Below the pieces are notes generated by a model. It made no database searches, was not told where the DNA came from, and saw only the letters and a list, made by a program, of their open reading frames with translations. Positions 1 to 6,000 of a stretch of DNA of 6,101 nucleotides are shown in pieces; position 1 is the first letter of the stretch; each line of letters begins with the position of its first letter. A program made the position numbers and the translations under genes. Source of the stretch: JBFXDW01 sp050180745 (GTDB lineage: Bacteria; Pseudomonadota; Alphaproteobacteria; UBA9219); contig JBFXDW010000107.1 of NCBI GenBank assembly GCA_050180745.1, positions 1 to 6,101 of the forward strand, read 5' to 3'.

Positions 1-329
1 CTGCTGCAACGTGGTCGAGCTGGTATGATGTGGTGAATACGTGTAAGGTGGCGTGTACGGCTACCTCTCAAACGAAGAGTGTAGCCTGTCCTTCAGGGCA
101 AACAGGGACGCATACGCAGAAACGTGATTACACCTGTCCTGCTGCAAAATGGAGTGCTTGGTATGATGTGACGAATACGTGTAAGCCGATATGTAGCCCC
201 ACTTACCAAATCAAGAGTGGTGTTGCTTGTCCGTCAGATCAAACAGGAATACGCACACAGCGGCGCAACTATACTTGCCCTGCTGCAACGTGGAGTGCTT
301 GGTATGATGTGGTCAATACGTGTCAAAGC
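1..329 (+). repeat. In-frame tandem repeats of 138-141 bp (46-47 residues) within the partial repeat protein
   Basis: Unit 1 runs from the window edge to 134 and lacks only its first few bases. Unit 2 is 135-275 and a truncated unit 3 is 276-329. The motif GCTGCAA recurs at 3, 141 and 282, so the periods are 138 and 141 bases, both multiples of three. The most constant stretch is the part coding for WSxWYDVxNTC: units 2 and 3 share more than 20 identical bases there. The QTG...TQxR half is more diverged at the DNA level. Each unit carries four cysteines at matching positions. More units very probably lie to the left. Confidence 0.9.
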
Positions 330-521
330 GTGACGCCTGCGTGTGGTTATGTTGCAGGAACGACAGTAAGTTCTCTAAAATTTCGTTCTGATGGATTATG
401 TGCTCGAGATAATAGTGTTGACCAGTTTGTTTCTGGTGTTAATTATCGTTATACGTGGGACTGTGTTACTGCTTCAGGACGTGTATCATGTTTGGCTTAC
501 CGAAACAGATATGGTTTTTAA
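1..521 (+). CDS. 3' end of a cysteine-rich tandem-repeat protein, probably secreted or surface-exposed (5' end outside window)
   Basis: The reading frame is open from the left edge (first full codon at 3) to TAA at 519-521, giving 172 residues of a longer protein. A GTG at 30 could be read as a start, but it lies inside a repeat and the frame continues upstream with repeat sequence (AATWSSWYD), so the true start is outside. Two repeat units and the beginning of a third are visible, each built as CPAAxWSxWYDVxNTC, then KxxC, then ACPSxQTGxxTQxRxYT. From about codon 109 the repeat gives way to a C-terminal domain of about 65 residues containing CGYVAGTTVSS, GLCARDNS, YTWDCVTASGRVSC. This resembles the CGxAxGT...LCxxG...WxC...GxxxxCxA pattern I know from bacterial secreted and adhesin-like proteins. 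The four cysteines per unit suggest disulfide-stabilised domains outside the cytoplasm. The signal peptide or anchor cannot be seen. The adhesin or appendage role is inference. Confidence 0.85.
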   Translation, partial: AATWSSWYDVVNTCKVACTATSQTKSVACPSGQTGTHTQKRDYTCPAAKWSAWYDVTNTCKPICSPTYQIKSGVACPSDQTGIRTQRRNYTCPAATWSAWYDVVNTCQSVTPACGYVAGTTVSSLKFRSDGLCARDNSVDQFVSGVNYRYTWDCVTASGRVSCLAYRNRYGF

Positions 522-553
522 TCAGAGCATAAGAAGATTCACAATCTGATTGA

Positions 554-859
554 CGGGACAAAACGGACATGATTCTCTGAAAGGTATGAGAAAAGATGAC
601 GCCCGCAAAGTATGATGTGCTAATACATGTAAAACAACGGCTTCGACACCAGATCCTACGGCCACAGTATACAGAAAAACGCTGACATGCTTCAGCATTT
701 ATAGTGGGGCTTTTACGGTAAAGGGGTGCAGCAACCTACGGCGTTCCGTGTTATCCAACCGGTTCTTGGAATCCTGATAGTTTTGATGGAGGTAGGACGG
801 TTAGCTGTGGCCGTTATTCGACAAGATGGTATCTGGAGAGTAATAACTGTTATCGATAG
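554..859 (+). pseudogene. Decayed copy of the repeat unit fused to a different cysteine-containing C-terminal tail
   Basis: Bases 554-566 (CGGGACAAAACGG) match the repeat segment coding for GQTG, and 611-633 (TATGATGT then GCTAATACATGTAAA) match the segment coding for YDVxNTCK. One base is missing between these two blocks and roughly ten are missing before the first Tyr codon compared with the live units. Reading on from 619 gives ANTCKTTASTPDP...LTCFSIYSGAFTVKG and ends at TGA 775-777. A second frame, 722-859, reads ATYGVPCYPTGSWNPDS then DGGRTVSCGRYSTRWYLES and NNCYR before TAG at 857-859. The change of frame near 722-727 looks like another indel. Together these suggest a once-continuous repeat-plus-tail coding region now broken by several indels and with no start. 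The tail differs from that of the intact gene ending at 521. Sequencing error could explain some shifts but probably not all. Confidence 0.6.
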
Positions 860-1047
860 CTGGTTTCCAAAAATCGAACAGTACTCAAGTTGCATTTTAT
901 GACCGCAGGAGGGGGGCAAGACCAGAAAAACTATTTTGGGAAGTCCAATGTGTATGGAGTGGTGGTTTTTGCGTATCTATTCATGTCTTTCTTTCTCCTT
1001 CGGAGATCGTTCACCGTTGTCACGGAGATGATGGAATGGGTGTGTAG
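847..1047 (+). pseudogene. Possible further coding remnant with a short Cys-Trp-Gly motif
   Basis: This frame is open from just after the TAATAA at 841-846 to TAG at 1045-1047 and has no convincing start codon or ribosome binding site. Around 937-972 it reads WEVQCVWSGGFCVS, and near the end VHRCHGDDGMG. The W-x-x-x-C...SGGxC wording recalls the C-terminal domain of the repeat protein ending at 521 (WDCVTASGRVSC), so it may be the far end of the same decayed gene after one more frameshift. An overlapping frame (890-1075) would encode a short hydrophobic peptide, but it has no ribosome binding site either. The rest of the 522-1262 gap shows nothing gene-like. Confidence 0.3.
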
Positions 1048-1152
1048 GGTGATGAAAAGAATAAGAGGAAGGTGAAAGCCTAGGTGTGGTTGATGTAAAA
1101 GGCCCCATTTTTAGTGTGAAACATTGTTTTTCTTGATTTTTGGGTGATAGAG

Positions 1153-1162
1153 AGGGTACCCT
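1153..1162. promoter_or_regulatory. Perfect 10-bp palindrome AGGGTACCCT
   Basis: A perfect self-complementary sequence about 100 bases before the start of the downstream secreted-protein gene, in an A+T-rich region. It lies ten bases before a second palindrome. It could be a regulator binding site, but a 10-bp palindrome can occur by chance. Confidence 0.25.
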
Positions 1163-1171
1163 GAAGAGAAA

Positions 1172-1188
1172 ATTAAGCGGTCCTTAAT
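1172..1188. promoter_or_regulatory. Interrupted palindrome ATTAAG-N5-CTTAAT, possible operator
   Basis: Two perfect 6-base arms are separated by CGGTC, a spacing that would suit a dimeric helix-turn-helix regulator. The right arm overlaps the -35-like element of the weak promoter candidate at 1184-1211, the position where a bound repressor would block transcription. No regulator gene is visible in the window. Confidence 0.35.
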
Positions 1189-1211
1189 GAAAAGGGTGTT
1201 TAATCTAAAAT
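1184..1211 (+). promoter_or_regulatory. Weak sigma70-like promoter candidate for the cysteine-rich gene cluster
   Basis: TTAATG (1184-1189), a 16-base spacer and TAAAAT (1206-1211). The -10 matches five of six consensus bases and the -35 only three. Transcription would start near 1218 and leave a leader of about 45 bases before the ATG at 1263. The alternative -10 TATATT at 1211 has no properly spaced -35. The position fits a promoter for the 1263-3005 genes, but the sequence support is modest. Confidence 0.3.
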
Positions 1212-1246
1212 ATATTGCACGCCTTTCTGTTTGAAGGCTAATTCTT

Positions 1247-1254
1247 GGGAGGAG
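1247..1254 (+). promoter_or_regulatory. Strong Shine-Dalgarno sequence that sets the start at 1263
   Basis: GGGAGGAG ends eight bases before ATG 1263. It overlaps the in-frame TTG at 1245, so that upstream codon cannot be the start served by this site. The ATG at 1263 also gives a clean signal peptide. Confidence 0.85.
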
Positions 1255-1262
1255 TTAGAACG

Positions 1263-2231
1263 ATGCGTTCATTCATCTGTTTTCGCTTCAGCTGGCTTTT
1301 TTTGCTTCTGTTGCTAGCCTTGCCATTAGAGGTCGTAGCTGGGGGTGTTTGTCTTCTTGATGGGCGGAGTCCTGATTCTAACAACCCAATGGACCCTTGT
1401 CCTACAACGGGGGATATAACTTGTGGTGATAGTACGGCCGTTACCTCCACTTACTGGGGCGCTCGTGTAAATCCCGGAATTGCGTTAACCCCTATAGATG
1501 TTCATACCCAATGTCGTTATGTTGATAATAATAGTGCGGATGGTTATTTCGTACCCTTTAAGATTTCAGAGGAATGGAAGGCTTTTCGTTCATATCCTCC
1601 TACAGGGGTTTCGTTGGTAACTTGTGCGCGCCCTTTTTCTGGACAGAATTCCTCCAGTGGGCTTTTGTTTGGTCCGACCTCTGCGATTCCAGCCATGGGA
1701 GATACTGGGGCCACGACAGCGGATGTATCTTTGCCTTATGCACGGACAGGGACGGCTTGGCCTCCAAGTGAGACTTGTGCCAATGCGACTCACACTTTTG
1801 GGCATTCTTGTTATGAGGAAGAATCTGTTGCTAATTGTTGGAAGTGGGTACCTAAGACATGTGAACGTGAGGTTTGCTCTGGAGAAGGGGACGAACAGAC
1901 ATGTGTTTCTGAATCTTATGATTGTACCTATTGTGATGATTGGGGATCAATTTGTAAGAAGAATTGGACGAGCTGGACAGAAACCTTTTCATTTACTGCA
2001 ACTGCGGGGAATCCTGGTTGGTCTGGTCAGTCTGTAAGAACATCCTCGGCTACGCGTCCGGATTCTCAATGTACACAACGCTGTACCTTTGATGGACACG
2101 ACTGCACCGATTGTAATTGTGCTCCTACTGGGGAAACAACTTGTACCGAAGGTACCCTTTATGATAGCTGTGGAAACAATGTGGGAACCTGTGAAGAAGA
2201 AGAGTGCTGTTGCCAGTATTGGGGATACTAA
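1263..2231 (+). CDS. Secreted cysteine-rich protein of unknown function (322 aa)
   Basis: I do not recognise this family by name. Residues 1-26 form a Sec signal peptide: a short basic N-terminus (Arg2, Arg8), a hydrophobic core WLFLLLLLALPL, and a likely cut after VVA. The mature part of about 296 residues has 25 cysteines. The N-terminal half contains CRYVDNNS and YFVPFKISEEWKAF, then CARPF, and looks like a folded domain. From about residue 170 cysteines come every few residues (ANCWKWVPKTC, DCTYCDDWGSIC). Next is a Trp/Ser/Thr-rich stretch (NWTSWTETFSFTATAGNPGW), and the protein ends in a dense cysteine cluster with CTDCNC, SCGNNVGTC and a final CCCQYWGY. The pattern implies an extracytoplasmic, disulfide-rich or possibly metal-binding protein. 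A strong ribosome binding site precedes it, and only 15 bases separate it from the next gene, which suggests cotranscription. A surface or appendage role is inference. Confidence 0.85.
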   Translation: MRSFICFRFSWLFLLLLLALPLEVVAGGVCLLDGRSPDSNNPMDPCPTTGDITCGDSTAVTSTYWGARVNPGIALTPIDVHTQCRYVDNNSADGYFVPFKISEEWKAFRSYPPTGVSLVTCARPFSGQNSSSGLLFGPTSAIPAMGDTGATTADVSLPYARTGTAWPPSETCANATHTFGHSCYEEESVANCWKWVPKTCEREVCSGEGDEQTCVSESYDCTYCDDWGSICKKNWTSWTETFSFTATAGNPGWSGQSVRTSSATRPDSQCTQRCTFDGHDCTDCNCAPTGETTCTEGTLYDSCGNNVGTCEEEECCCQYWGY

Positions 2232-2235
2232 AAAA

Positions 2236-2240
2236 AGGAG
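2236..2240 (+). promoter_or_regulatory. Ribosome binding site for the first small paralogue
   Basis: AGGAG, six bases before ATG 2247, lies just after the stop codon of the preceding gene. It supports translation of the 110-residue protein from the same transcript. Confidence 0.8.
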
Positions 2241-2246
2241 ATATCC

Positions 2247-2579
2247 ATGAAAAAACTTTTTCTGTTTGCTTTTGTGCTGTTGCTTTGTAGTGGGGATGCG
2301 TTTGCAGCTACTTGTTCGCCGCCTCCCACTTGCGGTGCCGGTCAAGTTTCTCGATGGAATGGGAGTGCTTGGGTGTGCGGAAGCTTGACAGGGGTAAACA
2401 TATCCTACAAGGATTGTACAAGGAATGGTATGGCGACAGGATCAACGGTTATGACTTGTCCTGATGGAAAAGTTATTACCGAATTGTATTATGAAGGTCC
2501 GACATGGGGAGATGAGCCTGATAACCACTCTTTTCCTGAAGTATATAGCATAATGTGTTGCTCTCTTGGCGTGGATTAA
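2247..2579 (+). CDS. Small secreted seven-cysteine protein, copy 1 (110 aa)
   Basis: Residues 1-20 (MKKLFLFAFVLLLCSGDAFA) are a textbook Sec signal peptide with an AxA-type cut. Cys14 lies in the hydrophobic part, but LLLC lacks the small residue required in a lipobox, so lipidation is unlikely. The mature protein of about 90 residues begins ATCSPPPTC, followed by RWNGSAWVC, SYKDC, TCPDGKVITELYYE, TWGDEPDNHSFPE and a terminal CCSL. Cysteines are at 23, 29, 44, 57, 71, 104 and 105. It is clearly paralogous to the next gene, sharing all seven cysteines, RWNGS, LYxE, TW, PDxHxxPE and CCSL. The C...RWNGSxWxC opening resembles modules at the ends of pilus-tip and tail-fibre-like proteins, but I cannot assign a family. 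It follows the preceding gene by 15 bases and probably shares its transcript. An odd cysteine number leaves one free for intermolecular bonding, which is inference. Confidence 0.85.
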   Translation: MKKLFLFAFVLLLCSGDAFAATCSPPPTCGAGQVSRWNGSAWVCGSLTGVNISYKDCTRNGMATGSTVMTCPDGKVITELYYEGPTWGDEPDNHSFPEVYSIMCCSLGVD

Positions 2580-2660
2580 GTTTTTGGAAAGGTTTTTCTT
2601 ATGAGGTGAGAGCGTGTTTCTCCTTTGAAGGATGTTTTCAGATTCTGAAATGAGGATAAA

Positions 2661-3005
2661 ATGATGTCATTAGCAAAAAAACTGGGCATAATCATTCTGT
2701 CGTGTTTATTTGTCACCCCCGCTTTTGCGGCGGCAACTTGTTCTCCGCCGCCCGTTTGTGCTGAAAATCAAGCTACTCGATGGAATGGGAGTAATTTTGA
2801 GTGTGTGGATTTAGTAGTCTCTTATAATTCATGTGCGGTGATTCATGCAACATCTGGGCAAGACTACATTTCTTGTCCAAGCAGAATGGTTGCTATTGCT
2901 TTATATTTTGAATCATATACTTGGAGCAACACTCCCGATACTCATGCGGGTCCCGAAATAAACGCCATTCATTGCTGTTCGCTGGAGTTAACTGCCGCGG
3001 AATAA
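2661..3005 (+). CDS. Small secreted seven-cysteine protein, copy 2 (114 aa)
   Basis: There are two adjacent ATG codons, at 2661 and 2664. GAGG at 2652-2655 is five bases from the first and eight from the second, so either may be used and the protein may be 113 residues. The signal peptide is residues 1-23 (basic Lys6-Lys7, hydrophobic core, cut after AFA). The mature part begins AATCSPPPVC and continues with RWNGSNFEC, VVSYNSC, SCPSRMVAIALYFE, TWSNTPDTHAGPE and CCSL. Cysteines are at 27, 33, 48, 58, 72, 105 and 106, paralleling copy 1. The main differences are a two-residue gap after the third cysteine and a slightly longer C-terminus. The two genes share 17 identical bases at 2350-2366 and 2776-2792 (coding for RWNGS) but are otherwise well diverged, so the duplication is not recent. 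The 81-base gap after copy 1 has no clear terminator or promoter. Function unknown. Confidence 0.85.
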   Translation: MMSLAKKLGIIILSCLFVTPAFAAATCSPPPVCAENQATRWNGSNFECVDLVVSYNSCAVIHATSGQDYISCPSRMVAIALYFESYTWSNTPDTHAGPEINAIHCCSLELTAAE

Positions 3006-3047
3006 CCGGGGGATAAGGAAGAGAGGGCCTTTTTCTTTTTGAATTAT

Positions 3048-3076
3048 TTGATTTTAGTAAGAAAGCTCTTTATACT
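3048..3076 (+). promoter_or_regulatory. Sigma70-like promoter of mfd, placing transcription start almost at the ATG
   Basis: TTGATT (3048-3053), a 17-base spacer and TATACT (3071-3076). The -35 matches four of six consensus bases, the -10 five of six, and the spacing is optimal. Transcription would begin about seven bases past the -10, near 3083, while the mfd ATG is at 3086, so the leader would be only about 1-4 bases. The pyrimidine-rich stretch before it (GGCCTTTTTCTTTTTG, ending at 3041) follows only a weak hairpin and is a doubtful terminator for the upstream genes. Confidence 0.6.
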
Positions 3077-3085
3077 CCCCGCCTT

Positions 3086-6000
3086 ATGTTTATATCTCAG
3101 TTTCACAATAACGATGCGGGGCGGGTGCGCGTTGCAGGCGCTCCAGCAGGGTATGATGCGCGGATTTTGGCCGAAATGGCTGCGCGTAAAAAGGGCTGTC
3201 CTCATATCCATGTGGCTCTCGATGATCTGCGGGCAGCTTTTTTGATTGAAGCGCTAGCCTTCTTTGCCCCCGAAGTTGAAGTTCTTTCTTTTCCCGCATG
3301 GGATTGCCTTCCCTATGATCGCGTATCACCGCATGCTGATATCGTGGCGATTCGCCTTGCTACTTTGAGTCGGCTGCAGAGAAGCTTTGTGGGACCTTGC
3401 CTTCTCTTGACTACAGTTAATGCGATTACCCAGAAGCTCGTTCCACCCGAAGAGCTAAAACACGCGCAACTCTCACTTTCTGTGGGTGACCGTATAGAAC
3501 TTGAAACCTTGCGCGCATTTTTTATCCGTAGCGGTTATTATAACGCCTCGACAGTACGCGAGGTTGGTGAGTTTGCCGTCCGCGGCGGCATTGTTGATCT
3601 ATTTCCTGCTGGTTTTGAGAATCCTGTGCGGCTTGATTTCTTTGGGGATGAGCTGGAGAGCCTCCGTCTTTTTGATCCATTGGCTCAAACGACGACAGGC
3701 ACAATCGACCACCTATCTTTAAACCCTAGCTCAGAAGTAATGCTTGATGAGCGCTCTATAGCTTCATTCCGGACAGGCTATCGTGAGCTTTTCGGTGCTG
3801 TGACGAAAGAGGATCCTTTGTACACGGCCATTTCCGAGGGCCGAACTTTTGCAGGGTTAGAGCATTGGTTGCCTCTTTTTTATCCGCGCCTGACGGGACT
3901 ATTCGAGTACCTACCGGACTCGGCTTTAACCTTCGACCATCAGGCGTTTGAGTCTTTGACGGCACGAGAACAACAGATAGAAGATTTTTATCAGGCTCGT
4001 TATTCCTTGTTTGAGGCCGCTATGCGCAATAAGGAGCAGAGCATAATTCCTTATAAGCCCGTTCCTATTGAGAGCCTGTTTTATAGAACAAGTGAGATAG
4101 ACGAGCTGTTGGCTACACGCAAGGTCGGAGAATTCTCGCCGTTCCAAGAGCCAGAAGAGGGCGCTTTGGATGGGAACGGGCAGCGGGGGCGTGACTTTGC
4201 TGATGCGCGGGCGCAGAATCATGAGACGCTTTATAAGACAATTAGCGCCTATATTGCGGAGCAGCAAGCTAACAATAGACGTGTGGCGATTGCCTGCTAT
4301 TCACAAGGCTCGGCGGAACGCGTCGCTGGGTTATTGCAACAGCATGGGCTTGCGATCCTGAAAGGCACAAAGACATATAAAGAGCTTCAGGGGCTTGATA
4401 TAAAGCTGATTGCGTTTGTCATTTTGGGGTTAGAGCATGGGTTTGTTTCTCCTGACCTGACGCTGATTACAGAACAGGATATCCTCGGCGATCGCTTGGT
4501 GCGTAAAAGTAAAAAGCGCCGCATGGCTGATGCCTTCCAGCTTGAGCTTGGCCAACTCAATAAGGGTGATTTTGTAGTTCATGTCGAGCATGGCATAGGC
4601 CGCTATGAGGGGTTGGAAACCATAGATGCGCTTGGTGCCAAGCATGATTGCGTCAAACTGATTTATGACGGGGGCGATAAGCTTTTTGTGCCTGTTGAAA
4701 GTCTTGATGCGCTGTCTCGTTATGCGGGGGCAGATGCGGGCGCTGTTTTGGATAAGCTCGGCGGGGTGGCTTGGCAGGCGCGTAAGGCCAAGGTCAAGAA
4801 GAACTTGCTTGAAATCGCCGATGGGTTGCTCGCCATTGCCGCAGAGCGCTATCTGAAGAAAGCGGAGATGATCGAGGTTGATGATCCGTCTTTGCAAGAA
4901 TTTGCGGCGCGGTTTCCTTATCACGAAACAGAAGACCAAGCCCAAACGATTGAGGCTGTCCGCGATGATCTGGCAAGCGGCAAGCCCATGGATCGTCTTG
5001 TCTGCGGTGATGTGGGGTTTGGTAAAACAGAAGTGGCACTACGTGCCGCCTTTATAGCCGTAGCGGCAGGCTACCAAGTGGCCGTTGTTGTGCCGACGAC
5101 GCTTTTAGCGCGGCAGCATTACCAGAATTTTACACAGCGTTTCTCTGGCTTTCCTATTCGCATAGGGCAGCTCTCACGTATGGTGAGCAGCAAAGATTCC
5201 GACCAGACAAAGGAGCTCATGAAAAAGGGCGAGATGGATATTCTTATCGGTACGCATGCAGTGCTGGGGAAAGAGGTCGCTTTCCAGAATTTGGGGCTGA
5301 TGATCATTGATGAAGAACAGCATTTTGGTGTGAAGCAAAAAGAAAAACTTAAAGAGATGCGGGCCAATGTACATGTTCTAACCCTGACGGCTACGCCCAT
5401 TCCACGGACGCTTCAAATGGCACTGACGGGCGTGCGTGAGTTGAGCCTGATCACGACTCCGCCCGTGGATCGTCTGGCTGTGCGAACCTATGTGCTGCCT
5501 TTTGATCCGATTGTTATTCGTGAGGCCTTAATGCGCGAGCATTATCGTGGCGGCCAGAGCTTTTATGTCTGCCCGCGTGTGAGCGATCTTGAAGAGGTCC
5601 AAAAAAAGCTCAAAGAACTTGTGCCTGAACTGAAAATGACGATGGCCCATGGTCGTATGAGCGCGGGCGAATTAGATGATATTATGTCGGCCTTTGATGC
5701 GGGGAAATTCGATTTGTTACTGGCGACTAACATTGTTGAATCTGGTCTGGATATTCCCAATGCTAACACAATCATTTTACATCGTGCGGATATGTTTGGC
5801 CTGTCACAGCTCTATCAGTTGCGCGGACGGGTAGGGCGCAGCAAACAACGTGGTTATGCCTATTTCACCTATAGCGCCAAAGCGCCTTTGTCCGATACGG
5901 CGCAGCAAAGACTGGAAGTGATTTCAACGCTGGATCAGTTGGGAGCAGGATTCCAACTCGCCAGCCACGATATGGATATTCGCGGCACAGGCAATTTGCT

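Noticed and set aside
890..1075. Short frame with a hydrophobic stretch (VYGVVVFAYLFMSFFLL), possible 58-61-residue membrane protein
   Set aside because: It starts at TTG 890 or ATG 899 without a ribosome binding site, overlaps another open frame with cysteine motifs, and lies in a region that looks decayed.
1245..1262. TTG at 1245 as an upstream start for the 322-residue protein
   Set aside because: The codon overlaps the Shine-Dalgarno sequence that serves ATG 1263, and using it would put MGGVRT before an already complete signal peptide.
2230..2236. Run of seven A overlapping a stop codon, as a possible frameshift site
   Set aside because: Slippage there would give no sensible fusion, and the run is adequately explained as the A-rich lead into AGGAG.
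1989..2345. 118-codon open frame on the - strand
   Set aside because: It runs antisense across the end of the 25-cysteine protein and the start of the first small paralogue, both of which have signal peptides and ribosome binding sites.
2580..2660. Hairpin or promoter between the two small paralogues
   Set aside because: Only a GAGA/TCTC four-base stem is seen and there is no T run or convincing -35/-10 pair, so I treat it as an untranslated spacer in one transcript.
3006..3041. Rho-independent terminator before mfd
   Set aside because: There is a T-rich run, but the preceding sequence forms only a weak A-U/G-U stem with no G+C-rich core.
4430..4945. 171-codon open frame on the - strand
   Set aside because: It lies entirely antisense to the unmistakable RNA-polymerase-binding and linker region of mfd, and its translation shows no recognisable domain. 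It is a shadow of mfd codon bias.
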